Shown: in pieces, positions 39,281 to 47,823 of the stretch | Numbering within the stretch: the first letter of the stretch is position 1 | How the letters are laid out: each line of letters begins with the position of its first letter | Assembly: GCF_001571065.1 (NCBI RefSeq) | Contig: NZ_BCSW01000006.1 | Span: 46,253-110,252, forward strand | DNA length: 64,000 nt | Source: Dietzia cinnamea NBRC 102147 | GTDB lineage: Bacteria > Actinomycetota > Actinomycetes > Mycobacteriales > Mycobacteriaceae | Direction: 5' to 3' | Translations under genes and position numbers: made by a program | The notes under the pieces: model-generated | The model's database searches: none | Told to the model about the DNA's origin: nothing | The model's input: only the letters and a program-made list of their open reading frames with translations

Positions 39281-40501
39281 ATGGCCAAGGACATCGTCCC
39301 GATCGAGCTCGGTCTCCCGGAGGGAGACGTCACGACCCTCTGGGCACCCAGCTGGCGCGAGGACAACGACGACTGGGAGGCGTTCCTGGGCCTCGGTGAC
39401 GATCTCTACGCGTTCGACTCGACGGCCGAACTCCTGGCGCTGGTGCGCAGCGGCGCCGAGCACGACCTGCAGGACCACCCCTCGTGGGAGCAGTTCGCAC
39501 AGTCCGACGTCCTCGACTTCCGCGCCGCCGACGAGAACTGCTACGACCTGGTCGGCGTCCTCGAACTGCTCGGCGAGAACCCCACCGAGTCCTCGGTCGA
39601 CGAGATCGACCAGTCCTTCGCGATCGCCCGCTCGATCGGCGAGGTGTGCGAACTCGACACCGTGACCAAGTTCTTCAACGGCAATCCCGTCCTGGCGTCC
39701 GTCACGCACGGCATGGACGAGTTCTACGGCCGCGACGGGCTCAAGCTGTGGAAGTCCATCCGCAAGACCGTCGCCAAGGGCTGGGACGACGTCCTCGACG
39801 CCATCCAGGACGTCATGGCCACCCCCGACCTCGACCGCGGCGAGGTCGAGCGTGCCCGCCGCGACCTCGCGACCGCCGAGGCTGCACTCCCCGAGCCGGA
39901 GCCGGAGCCCGAGCCCGCACCCACCGGCTACCCCGAGGGCTCCCTGTGGGAGAGCGTCGGTATCGACCCCGTCAAGATCGTGTTCTCCGATCAGGAGTAC
40001 CTCAGCCTGCGTTGCTACCTCGGGGACCGCCCCGTGTTCCTCGGGGACGGCGACCAGGCCTACGTCTTCACCAGCCCCCGCGGCCTGGCCCGCTTCCTGG
40101 CGGACAACGACGACGCGACGCTCAGCAGGGTGGCCACGTACGAGCGCGTCAAGCTCGCCGCGGTCGACGGCAGCCTCGACGTCCACGTCACCGACGACAA
40201 CGCCTACGTCCTGGCGGGGCTCGACCGCGACATCGAGGTCGGCCCCGACATGGTCGACTCCGACCAGCTCGGCCTGGCCGTGGAACTCATCACCGACCTC
40301 GCCAACTATGTCGGCGACGCCGAGCTCGAGGCGTCGGTCACCGGCCGCGGCTCGGCGCTGCGTCGGTTCCTGCACTACGTGCTCAACCCCGACGACGCCA
40401 GGCTGCTCGAGCCGACCGCACCGTTCGACGACGAGGCAACCGAGTGGCGCGACCTCGTCGACGACGTCGAGAAGCTCGTCACCACCCCCGACATGGCCTG
40501 A
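39281..40501 (+). CDS. Conserved protein of unknown function (Rv3311 homologue)
   Basis: A 406-aa acidic cytoplasmic protein. N-terminal half: DIVPIELGLPEGDVTTLWAP, DDWEAFLGLGDDLYAFDS and FFNGNPVLASV. A short EP-repeat linker (EPEPEPEPAP, about 205-215) follows, then a second half with LRCYLGDRPVFLGDGDQ, GLARFLADND and VTDDNAYVLAGL. The two halves resemble each other (WEAFLG.DLYAF / RPVFLG.AYVF), so it may be an internal duplication. Some genomes call it a primosomal protein, but I see no helicase or ATP-binding motif. Convergent with deoA at 4 bp. Confidence 0.8.
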   Translation: MAKDIVPIELGLPEGDVTTLWAPSWREDNDDWEAFLGLGDDLYAFDSTAELLALVRSGAEHDLQDHPSWEQFAQSDVLDFRAADENCYDLVGVLELLGENPTESSVDEIDQSFAIARSIGEVCELDTVTKFFNGNPVLASVTHGMDEFYGRDGLKLWKSIRKTVAKGWDDVLDAIQDVMATPDLDRGEVERARRDLATAEAALPEPEPEPEPAPTGYPEGSLWESVGIDPVKIVFSDQEYLSLRCYLGDRPVFLGDGDQAYVFTSPRGLARFLADNDDATLSRVATYERVKLAAVDGSLDVHVTDDNAYVLAGLDRDIEVGPDMVDSDQLGLAVELITDLANYVGDAELEASVTGRGSALRRFLHYVLNPDDARLLEPTAPFDDEATEWRDLVDDVEKLVTTPDMA

Positions 40502-40505
40502 CGGG

Positions 40506-41822
40506 TCACCACCCGCGCAGGCGGTCGGCGACCTCCCCCGCGGGACCGCGCCCAGGGCCCGTCCCCAGGGCGGCCCGGAGCTCGTCGACGGCGGCGGGCA
40601 ACCGTGCCGCGTCGCCCGCGTGGACGGAGGCCACCACGTCCCCGGCGCTGACCACCTCGCCCTCGACGCGGTCCAGCAGGACGCCGGCGGCGTGGTCGAC
40701 CGTCTCGCCGGGGCCGGTGCGCCCCGCCCCGGACAACCACGATGCGCGACCGACCCCGAGAGCGTCCCACCTGATCGGACCCGACGCCGGGGCCCGCACC
40801 TGTGCGACGTGCGCCGCCCGCGGTGGGACCGCGTCCGGGTCCCCGCCCTGCGCGGAGATCATCGCCCGGTAGGCGTCCATGGCCCGCCCGTCCGCCAGCC
40901 GGGCACGCGGGTCGGCGTCCGGGATCCCCACCGCGGCGAGCGCCTCCAGCGCCAGCGCGCAGGTGAGGTCGACCATGTCGGCGGGCCCCCCGCCGGCGAG
41001 GATCTCCCGCGCCTCAGCCACCTCGAGCGCGTTGCCCACGGCGCGACCGAGCGGCGTGTGGTTGGCGGTCACCAGGGCGCTGGTCCGCACACCGGCGGCG
41101 GCGCCGATCCCGACCATCACCCGCGCCAGCTCGCGGGCGTCGGTGGGGGCGGGCAGGAACGCGCCGGAGCCGAACTTCACGTCCAACACCAGCGCTCCGG
41201 TGCCCTCGGCGATCTTCTTGCTCATGATGGACGCCGCGATCATCGGGATGGACGCGACGGTGCCGGTGACGTCTCGGAGCGCGTAGAGGGCCCGGTCGGC
41301 GGGGGCGAGGTCCGCCCCGGCAGCGCAGATCACGGCCCCCGTCCGCGTCAGGACGGCCCGCAGTTCGTCGGCGTCGAGGTCCGCGCGCCACCCGGGGATC
41401 GACTCGAGTCTGTCGAGCGTGCCGCCCGTGTGGCCGAGTCCGCGACCGGACAGCTGCGGCACGGCGACGTCCCAGGTCGCGAGCAGCGGCGTGAGCACGA
41501 GGGTGATCGCGTCGCCCACCCCGCCGGTCGAGTGCTTGTCGACGGTCGGCACCACGGCGTCGCCGCGGGTCACGGTGGACAGGTCCAGTCGGGTGCCCGA
41601 GCGCACCATGGCAGAGGTCCACCGGGAGATCTCGTGGTCGGTCATCCCGCGGAAATAGATCGCCATCGCGAGCGCGGACATCTGCTCGGGCGCGACGGCC
41701 CCGCTGGTGAACCCCTCGACGATCCAGTCGATCTCGTCGTCGTCGAGCTCCCGTCCGTCCCTCTTCGCCTCGATGATCCGCACGGCGTCATGGCGTCGCG
41801 CCGGACCGACCCGCGCGCTCAC
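40506..41822 (-). CDS. deoA: Thymidine phosphorylase
   Basis: Cleaves thymidine with phosphate to thymine and deoxyribose-1-phosphate. Blocks: DAVRIIEAKRDGRELDDDEI, IYFRGMTDHE, VDKHSTGGVGDAITL (phosphate loop), SGRGLGHTGGTLDRLESIPG (family signature), MSKKIAEGTGALVLDVKFGSGAF. Length is 438 aa. GTG 41822 overlaps the cdd stop (GTGA), so cdd-deoA is a nucleoside catabolic operon, as Rv3315c-Rv3314c. Confidence 0.95.
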   Translation of the reverse strand: MSARVGPARRHDAVRIIEAKRDGRELDDDEIDWIVEGFTSGAVAPEQMSALAMAIYFRGMTDHEISRWTSAMVRSGTRLDLSTVTRGDAVVPTVDKHSTGGVGDAITLVLTPLLATWDVAVPQLSGRGLGHTGGTLDRLESIPGWRADLDADELRAVLTRTGAVICAAGADLAPADRALYALRDVTGTVASIPMIAASIMSKKIAEGTGALVLDVKFGSGAFLPAPTDARELARVMVGIGAAAGVRTSALVTANHTPLGRAVGNALEVAEAREILAGGGPADMVDLTCALALEALAAVGIPDADPRARLADGRAMDAYRAMISAQGGDPDAVPPRAAHVAQVRAPASGPIRWDALGVGRASWLSGAGRTGPGETVDHAAGVLLDRVEGEVVSAGDVVASVHAGDAARLPAAVDELRAALGTGPGRGPAGEVADRLRGW

Positions 41823-42301
41823 GCCAGGTCCCCCGGCCCGAACGCGTCCGGGAGGAGCTCGCCGAGGCGCACCGCGCCGCGTGCGGTGTGGACGACCAGG
41901 TCGGGGCCGCCGTGTTCGTAGAGGAGCTGCCGGCAGCGCCCGCACGGCGAGAGCGGCTCGCCGGTGTGGGTGACGACGACGAGCTCGAGCAGCCTCCCGC
42001 CTCCGGTGCGGTGGAGGTCCGACACGAGCGAACACTCGGCACACAGTGTCAACCCGTAGGAGGCGTTCTCCACGTTGCACCCGACGACGATCCGATCCCG
42101 CCCGTCTCCCCGGCCGGGGGGCGGCGTGATCCCGGGTTCCGTTCCCGCGACGGCAGGGCCGACCGGAGGCCCGGTCAGCGCGGCGGCACCGACCCCCAGG
42201 CCGGAGTAGGGCGTGTAGGCGTTTCGCGCGGCCCCCAGTGCCACTTCCGTGAGAGTGTCGACAAGAGTGCTGCGTTGTGCTGCGGATTCGTCATGCGTCA
42301 C
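41819..42301 (-). CDS. cdd: Cytidine deaminase
   Basis: Deaminates cytidine and deoxycytidine. Zinc-site blocks: NVENASYGLTLCAECSL (Cys and catalytic Glu) and PCGRCRQLLYE (two Cys). At 160 aa it is about 30 residues longer than usual because of a Pro/Gly-rich insertion at about 42-70, just before the substrate-binding Asn block. GAGGGG lies 9 nt before GTG 42301. First gene of cdd-deoA, divergent from sdhCDAB. Confidence 0.93.
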   Translation of the reverse strand: MTHDESAAQRSTLVDTLTEVALGAARNAYTPYSGLGVGAAALTGPPVGPAVAGTEPGITPPPGRGDGRDRIVVGCNVENASYGLTLCAECSLVSDLHRTGGGRLLELVVVTHTGEPLSPCGRCRQLLYEHGGPDLVVHTARGAVRLGELLPDAFGPGDLA

Positions 42302-42327
42302 GTCGATCTACCCCTCGGTAACTTCAT

Positions 42328-42346
42328 TTAGGGTCGCCTAACAGGC
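42328..42346. promoter_or_regulatory. Possible IdeR/DtxR iron box in the cdd/sdhC divergent region
   Basis: TTAGGGTCGCCTAACAGGC matches the 19-bp IdeR consensus at 13 positions when the two-fold degenerate centre is allowed, including half-sites TTAGG and CCTAAC. The match is partial and it could simply be A/T-rich promoter sequence for cdd. Confidence 0.3.
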
Positions 42347-42402
42347 ATTACCCGCCCCGACCACGGTACCCACCCTGGTTTTCGTCAGGCAGATCTCAGG
42401 TC

Positions 42403-42408
42403 TAAAGT
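42403..42408 (+). promoter_or_regulatory. -10 hexamer for sdhCDAB
   Basis: TAAAGT, close to the TANNNT consensus, about 84 bp before the sdhC ATG. I see no convincing -35. It implies a leader of roughly 77 nt. Confidence 0.45.
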
Positions 42409-42491
42409 CCTAGTAGGCGCCCGCTGTGCTCTCGGGCCGGAACGCGCGCCGATGGCATCAGGCCCAGACGATTCGGAGGCACGACAAGCCC

Positions 42492-42899
42492 ATGAGTACT
42501 GCGCAGGCGCCGGCGCGTCCGGCCCCCAGAAAGAAGCTCAATCTCTACAAGGGTGACCCGGGGATGTGGTCGTGGGTCGCCCACCGGATCTCCGGCGTCG
42601 CGATCTTCTTCTTCCTCTTCGTGCACGTGCTCGACACGTCGCTCGTCACGGTGAGCCCGGAGAGCTATAACGCGGTCATCGACACGTACAAGACGCCGAT
42701 CGTCGGGCTGATGGAGATCGGCCTCGTGGCGCTCGTGCTGTTCCACGCGCTCAACGGCCTGCGCATCGTCCTGGTGGACTTCTGGTCCAAGGGCGCCAAG
42801 TACCAGCGCCAGATGCTGTGGACGATCCTCGCGATCTGGGTCGTGGTCTTCGCCGCCGCGACCGCGCGCCTCCTCTTCCTCCTCTTCGAGCACCTCTAA
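42492..42899 (+). CDS. sdhC: Succinate dehydrogenase cytochrome b556 subunit
   Basis: A 135-aa membrane subunit anchoring the complex and binding heme and quinone. Family blocks: LYKGDPGMWSWVAHRISGVAIFF (the Ser-Arg region of the quinone site), VHVLDTSLV with a heme-ligand His, and FHALNGLRIVLVDF. Three transmembrane helices are visible. ATG 42492 is preceded by GGAGG at 12 nt. First gene of sdhCDAB; sdhD starts 14 bp later. Confidence 0.94.
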   Translation: MSTAQAPARPAPRKKLNLYKGDPGMWSWVAHRISGVAIFFFLFVHVLDTSLVTVSPESYNAVIDTYKTPIVGLMEIGLVALVLFHALNGLRIVLVDFWSKGAKYQRQMLWTILAIWVVVFAAATARLLFLLFEHL

Positions 42900-42913
42900 G
42901 GAGAACGATCACC

Positions 42914-43345
42914 ATGGCAGACGCACCTGTTCTCCAGACCTCCTACGACCGCCCCGCCTCGCTGGCGCAGCCCCGGTCCCCGCGCCTCCGCTCGCGCTTC
43001 AACTTCGAGCGCACCGCGTGGATCTTCATGCGCTTCTCCGGCGTCGCGCTGGTCATCCTCACCCTCGGCCACCTGACGGTCGGCCTCATGATCGACGAGG
43101 GCGTCCACCGCATCGACTGGGCCTACGTGGCCGATCGCTGGCAGAGCCCGTTCTGGGCGACCTGGGACATCCTCATGCTCTGGCTGGCGATGCTGCACGG
43201 CGCCAACGGTGTCCGCACCATCATCGCCGACTACTCGCGCAAGGACTCGACCCGGTTCTGGCTCAACTCGATCCTCCTCGCCGCCACCGTTCTGACCCTG
43301 GTCCTGGGCACCTACGCCATCTTCGGCCTCGCCTACGACATCTGA
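42914..43345 (+). CDS. sdhD: Succinate dehydrogenase hydrophobic membrane anchor
   Basis: A 143-aa protein with three transmembrane helices. Blocks: ERTAWIFMRFSGVALVILTL, GHLTVGLMIDEGVH, MLWLAMLHGANGVRTIIADY with the heme-ligand His, then an outward helix ending IFGLAYDI. AAGGAG lies 10 nt before ATG. It forms the b-type cytochrome anchor with SdhC. Confidence 0.94.
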   Translation: MADAPVLQTSYDRPASLAQPRSPRLRSRFNFERTAWIFMRFSGVALVILTLGHLTVGLMIDEGVHRIDWAYVADRWQSPFWATWDILMLWLAMLHGANGVRTIIADYSRKDSTRFWLNSILLAATVLTLVLGTYAIFGLAYDI

Positions 43346-43404
43346 TCGACGGCAGTATCCGGCCGGCGGACTTCACCCTTCCGAAAGCGAGCACTGAGAA
43401 ACCC

Positions 43405-45174
43405 ATGACCGATCGTCAGGTCCACCAGCACCAGTACGACGTAGTGATCGTCGGCGCGGGCGGCGCAGGCATGCGCGCGGCCATCGAGGCGGGCCCGCGT
43501 ACCCGTACCGCGGTCCTCACCAAGCTCTACCCCACCCGCTCCCACACCGGCGCCGCCCAGGGCGGCATGTGCGCGGCCCTCGCCAACGTCGAGGAGGACA
43601 ACTGGGAGTGGCACACGTTCGACACGGTCAAGGGCGGCGACTACCTCGTCGACCAGGACGCCGCGGAGATCATGGCCAAGGAGGCCATCACCGCCGTCAT
43701 CGACCTGGAGAACATGGGCCTGCCGTTCAACCGCACGCCCGAGGGCAAGATCGACCAGCGCCGCTTCGGCGGACACACCCGTGACCACGGCAAGGCGCCC
43801 GTCCGCCGGGCCTGCTACGCGGCCGACCGCACGGGTCACATGATCCTGCAGACGCTCTACCAGAACTGCGTAAAGCACAAGGTCGAGTTCTTCAACGAGT
43901 TCTACGTGCTGGACCTCTGCCTCACGGAGACCGCCGACGGCCCCGTCGCCACCGGCTGCGTCGCCTACGAGCTCGCCTCCGGCGACCTGCACGTCTTCCA
44001 TTCCAAGGCCACCGTCTTCGCGACCGGCGGCTCGGGCCGTATGTACAAGACCACCTCCAACGCCCACACCCTCACCGGTGACGGCATGGCCGTGGTCTTC
44101 CGCAAGGGCCTGCCGCTGGAGGACATGGAGTTCCACCAGTTCCACCCGACCGGCCTGGCCGGCCTGGGCATCCTCATCTCCGAAGCCGTCCGTGGCGAGG
44201 GCGGCATCCTGCGTAACGCCGACGGCGAGCGTTTCATGGAGCGCTACGCCCCCACCATCAAGGACCTCGCCCCGCGTGACATCGTCGCCCGCTCGATGGT
44301 CCTTGAGGTGCGCGAGGGTCGCGGCGCCGGCCCCGAGAAGGACTACGTCTACATCGACGTGACCCACCTCGGCGCCGACGTGCTCGAGGAGAAGCTGCCC
44401 GACATCACCGAGTTCTCCCGCACGTACCTCGGTGTGGACCCCGTGACCGAGCTCGTGCCCGTGTTCCCCACCTGCCACTACGTCATGGGCGGCATCCCGA
44501 CCAACGTCCGGGGCGAGGTGCTGCGCAACAACTCCGACGTCGTCCCCGGCCTGTACGCCGCCGGAGAGTGCGCCTGCGTGTCCGTCCACGGCTCCAACCG
44601 CCTGGGCACCAACTCGCTGCTGGATATCAACGTCTTCGGCCGCCGCGCCGGCATCGCCGCGGCGGAGTACGCTGCGAACCACGAGTTCGTCGAGCTCCCC
44701 GAGGAGCCGGAGAAGATGGTCCGCGACTGGATGGAGCGCATGCTCGCCCCGCACGGCACGGAGAACGCCGCCGACATCCGCAGCCAGATGCAGGCCATGA
44801 TGGACGACAAGGCGTCGGTGTTCCGCACCGAGCAGTCGCTCACCGAGGCCCGCGATGAGCTGCGCGAGCTGAAGAAGCGCTACGCCGAGGTCACCGTCTC
44901 GGACAAGGGCAAGCGTTTCAACACCGAGCTCTTGGAAGCCGTCGAGCTGGGCTTCCTGCTGGAGCTGGCGGAGGTCACGGTCGTCTGTGCCCTCAACCGC
45001 AAGGAGTCCCGCGGCGGTCACTCCCGCGAGGACTACCCTGACCGCGACGACGAGACATACATGAAGCACACCATGGCGTTCAAGGAGGGCGGTCTCGACC
45101 TGCTCTCCGACATCCGGCTGGACTGGAAGCCGGTTGTGCAGACCCGCTACGAGCCGATGGAGCGTAAGTACTGA
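43405..45174 (+). CDS. sdhA: Succinate dehydrogenase flavoprotein subunit
   Basis: The catalytic subunit oxidising succinate to fumarate, 589 aa. FAD loop VVIVGAGGAGMRAAIEAG; flavinylation site RSHTGAAQGGM (His for covalent FAD); substrate blocks HTRDHGKAPVRR, EFHQFHPTGLAGLGILISEA, RGEGGILRNADGERFMERY, TCHYVMGGIPTN, GSNRLGTNSLLD. Its TGA overlaps the sdhB ATG by one base (TGATG). Confidence 0.97.
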   Translation: MTDRQVHQHQYDVVIVGAGGAGMRAAIEAGPRTRTAVLTKLYPTRSHTGAAQGGMCAALANVEEDNWEWHTFDTVKGGDYLVDQDAAEIMAKEAITAVIDLENMGLPFNRTPEGKIDQRRFGGHTRDHGKAPVRRACYAADRTGHMILQTLYQNCVKHKVEFFNEFYVLDLCLTETADGPVATGCVAYELASGDLHVFHSKATVFATGGSGRMYKTTSNAHTLTGDGMAVVFRKGLPLEDMEFHQFHPTGLAGLGILISEAVRGEGGILRNADGERFMERYAPTIKDLAPRDIVARSMVLEVREGRGAGPEKDYVYIDVTHLGADVLEEKLPDITEFSRTYLGVDPVTELVPVFPTCHYVMGGIPTNVRGEVLRNNSDVVPGLYAAGECACVSVHGSNRLGTNSLLDINVFGRRAGIAAAEYAANHEFVELPEEPEKMVRDWMERMLAPHGTENAADIRSQMQAMMDDKASVFRTEQSLTEARDELRELKKRYAEVTVSDKGKRFNTELLEAVELGFLLELAEVTVVCALNRKESRGGHSREDYPDRDDETYMKHTMAFKEGGLDLLSDIRLDWKPVVQTRYEPMERKY

Positions 45175-45968
45175 TGACCACCGCAGTCGACACCACCAAG
45201 GCCACCGACGGCAGGGACCCGAACTCCGACAACCGTCCCGTCCCGCCCGGCTCGACCATGGTCACGCTGAAGATCGCCCGGTTCAACCCGGAGGATCCGG
45301 ATTCGGCGGGTTGGAAGGAGTACGAGGTCCCGGCCCTACCGTCGGACCGTCTGCTCAACCTGCTGATGTACGTCAAGAACTACATCGACGGGTCCCTGGC
45401 GTTCCGCCGGTCCTGTGCGCACGGCATCTGCGGGTCGGACGCCATGCTCATCAACGGCGTGAACCGCCTGGCGTGCAAGGTCCTCATGAAGGACATGCTC
45501 CCCAAGGACGGCAAGTCCATCACCATCACTGTGGCGCCGCTGCGCGGTCTGCCGGTGGAGAAGGATCTCTACGTCGACATGGAGCCGTTCTTCAAGTCGT
45601 ACCGCGACGTCATGCCGTACCTCATCACGTCCGGCAACCAGCCGACCGCCGAGCGCATCCAGTCGCAGACCGACCGCGCCCGCTTCGACGACACCACCAA
45701 GTGCATCCTCTGCGCCTGCTGTACGACCTCCTGCCCCGTGTTCTGGGCCGACGGGTCGTACTTCGGGCCGGCGGCCATCGTCAACGCTCACCGGTTCATC
45801 TTCGACTCCCGTGACGAGGGCGCCGCCGAGCGTCTCGAGATCCTCAACGACGCCGAGGGCGTGTGGCGCTGCCGCACCACCTTCAACTGCACCGACGCGT
45901 GCCCCCGTGGCATCCAGGTCACGCAGGCGATCCAGGAGGTCAAGCGCGCACTGCTGTTCGCCCGCTGA
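45174..45968 (+). CDS. sdhB: Succinate dehydrogenase iron-sulfur subunit
   Basis: A 264-aa electron-transfer subunit. Cysteines for the [2Fe-2S] cluster: RSCAHGICGSDAM and RLACK. Those for the [4Fe-4S] and [3Fe-4S] clusters: CILCACCTTSCPVFW and CRTTFNCTDACPRGI. Last gene of the operon, followed 38 bp later by a 15-bp hairpin. Confidence 0.97.
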   Translation: MTTAVDTTKATDGRDPNSDNRPVPPGSTMVTLKIARFNPEDPDSAGWKEYEVPALPSDRLLNLLMYVKNYIDGSLAFRRSCAHGICGSDAMLINGVNRLACKVLMKDMLPKDGKSITITVAPLRGLPVEKDLYVDMEPFFKSYRDVMPYLITSGNQPTAERIQSQTDRARFDDTTKCILCACCTTSCPVFWADGSYFGPAAIVNAHRFIFDSRDEGAAERLEILNDAEGVWRCRTTFNCTDACPRGIQVTQAIQEVKRALLFAR

Positions 45969-46006
45969 TCATCCCCACGCGGGGCGCCCCAGACTCCGCC
46001 GCGGCC

Positions 46007-46042
46007 GGGGCCGCATCCTCCACTTCCGGAGGGTGCGGCCCC
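46007..46042 (+). terminator. Strong hairpin terminator after sdhCDAB
   Basis: GGGGCCGCATCCTCC (46007-46021) pairs with GGAGGGTGCGGCCCC (46028-46042), 15 bp with one G-U pair and a six-base loop. The T-tract is absent. Confidence 0.75.
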
Positions 46043-46350
46043 GCCCGCATTTCCGGCCCGCCCGGGCCTGCGCTGCGCGCGTCACTGCGCACCCTACCCA
46101 TGCCTCCCATGGCCGCCTCTCGCCATGGCGTCTGGCGCGTACCGATGAGCGCGCGAGACGACATGTCCGCGCGCGGCTGTCGAAAGCTGGCGAGCGAGAC
46201 GCCATCGGGAGGGGCGAGACGCCATCGCAGGGAGCGGCTGCAAGCGACGCCGGGAGCGAGACGCCATCGCCGGGAGCGGCTGCGGGGAATGCGTTCGCCT
46301 CGGCGGCCCGTCTCACGGCGGGTCCGGCCCACGAACGCCCCGGCCGGTCA
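46043..46350. repeat. Intergenic repeat patch between sdhB and dacB
   Basis: No credible gene; the apparent frames are Arg-rich and repetitive. The word GCGAGACGCCATCG occurs three times at 46194-46207, 46214-46227 and 46256-46269. The last two are part of a 28-bp unit (ending GGGAGCGGCTGC) repeated at a 42-bp distance. An imperfect inverted copy (ATGGCGTCTGGCGC) lies near 46126-46141. The patch ends just before the dacB promoter. Confidence 0.7.
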
Positions 46351-46356
46351 TAGAAT
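46351..46356 (+). promoter_or_regulatory. -10 hexamer for leaderless dacB
   Basis: TAGAAT ends 8 nt before GTG 46365, with no Shine-Dalgarno between. Confidence 0.55.
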
Positions 46357-46364
46357 CTGGACCC

Positions 46365-47768
46365 GTGACCAGCACCCGACGACGGCCCGCACACCGCGCC
46401 GCCGGCCTCGCGATCGCGGCCCTCGTCGCGCTGACACCCCTCGCCGCCGCGGACCCCGCTACGGCCGTCGAACCCGCGCCGGACCTCCCGCTCACGGAGG
46501 CGCCGCCGGCGGCCGTGTTGCCGTCGACCACCTCGTCGTCGTACTTCGACACCCCACGCGACATCACCGGCTGTCCCCACCGCACGACCCCGCCCGCACC
46601 GGTCGACGAGTCCGAGGTCCCGCTGCCCGGCCAGACCGCGCCCACCCCTCCCCCCGTCCCCGAGATCCCGCCGGGCGGCGACGCGCTGGCCGGCTGCGAC
46701 GTCGTAGCCCCTGACGGTTTCGAGACGCCCCGCGACGTGACGGCGAGCGCGTGGATGATCTCCGACCTCGACAGCGGCGAGATCGTGGCCGCCCGCGACC
46801 CTCACGGTCGCTATCGCCCCGCCAGTCTCATCAAGACGCTGCTCGCGACCGTCGCGCTCGACACTCTCGACCCGGATCGGATCGTCCACGTCACCGACGC
46901 CGACCTCGAGGGGGCCGAGGGCAGCCTCGTGGGCGTCGGCCCGGGCGGTGCGTACTCCGTCAAACGGTTGCTCACCGGACTGCTCATGTCGTCGGGCAAC
47001 GACGCGGCCGTGGTGCTCGCGCACCAGATGGGCGGGATCGAGGCGACGCTCGAGGCGATGAACGCCCACGCCGCCGGGATCGGGGCGCGCAGCACCTATG
47101 CGGCCACGGTCAACGGGCTCGACGGGCCCGGCATGATGTCCAGCGCCTACGACATGACTCTGATCTTCCGCGACGCGATGACCCGGCCGACGTTCGCCGA
47201 GATCGTCGCCACGCAGTCCACCGGATTCCCCGGGTATCCCGCCGGCGAGGGCGCGGGCCCGCCCGACCCCGCCGAGGCGCCGCCGAACACCGGCCCGGTC
47301 ATCCGCCCGGACGGGGTCACCGTCAATCCCGGGTTCGTGGTGGGCAACGACAACCTGCTCCTCTACAACTACCCGGGCGCGATCGGCGGCAAGACCGGCT
47401 TCACGGACGACGCCCGCCACACGTACATCGGCGCGGCCGAGCGCGACGGGAGGCGGCTGGCAGTGGTGCTGCTCGACGGCACCCGCGTGCCCGCGGCCCC
47501 GTGGCAGCAGGCGGCGTCCCTGCTCGATACCGCGTTCGCCACCGGCGGCTCGGTGGGGTCGCTCGGGGCCGGCGAACAGAACCCGTCCGACGACGCGACG
47601 GCTCATCTCGCCTCCGGGCCGGTCGGCAGGGCGGGGCGCCCGGGCGCGGCGGACACGGCGGACGTCGGCGGCTCGCTGCTGGGGCGCTACGGGCCGTGGC
47701 TGGGGCTCGGTGCAGCCGGACTCGTGGTACTGGCAGGCGCGGTGCTGGCGCTCCGCTCGCGACGTTGA
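46365..47768 (+). CDS. dacB: D-alanyl-D-alanine carboxypeptidase (DacB1-like, class A PBP5 family)
   Basis: Removes the terminal D-Ala from peptidoglycan stems outside the membrane. A Sec signal is at about 1-34 (RRPAHRAAGLAIAALVALTP), followed by a Pro-rich region to about 110. The serine peptidase S11 domain has SLIKT (Ser acylation site and Lys), SSGND (SxN) and GGKTGFT (KTG). The C-terminus ends in a hydrophobic helix and Arg-rich anchor (LVVLAGAVLALRSRR). Length is 467 aa. It is the Rv3330 homologue. Confidence 0.93.
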   Translation: MTSTRRRPAHRAAGLAIAALVALTPLAAADPATAVEPAPDLPLTEAPPAAVLPSTTSSSYFDTPRDITGCPHRTTPPAPVDESEVPLPGQTAPTPPPVPEIPPGGDALAGCDVVAPDGFETPRDVTASAWMISDLDSGEIVAARDPHGRYRPASLIKTLLATVALDTLDPDRIVHVTDADLEGAEGSLVGVGPGGAYSVKRLLTGLLMSSGNDAAVVLAHQMGGIEATLEAMNAHAAGIGARSTYAATVNGLDGPGMMSSAYDMTLIFRDAMTRPTFAEIVATQSTGFPGYPAGEGAGPPDPAEAPPNTGPVIRPDGVTVNPGFVVGNDNLLLYNYPGAIGGKTGFTDDARHTYIGAAERDGRRLAVVLLDGTRVPAAPWQQAASLLDTAFATGGSVGSLGAGEQNPSDDATAHLASGPVGRAGRPGAADTADVGGSLLGRYGPWLGLGAAGLVVLAGAVLALRSRR

Positions 47769-47823
47769 GCGGGTGGCGCGGCCGGGGACGCGGGCCGGAT
47801 GGCGTAGGGGACACCGGCCGCGA

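Noticed and set aside
43333..45069. Minus-strand 578-codon frame opposite sdhA
   Set aside because: Shadow of sdhA; no homology-like blocks.
46194..46283. Possible CRISPR-like array
   Set aside because: Only three short copies with uneven distances (20 and 42 bp), no regular spacers and no cas gene in the window.
45811..46714. Plus-strand frames through the repeat patch between sdhB and dacB
   Set aside because: The apparent peptides only translate the DNA repeats (GARRHRRERL twice) and overlap sdhB and dacB in wrong frames.
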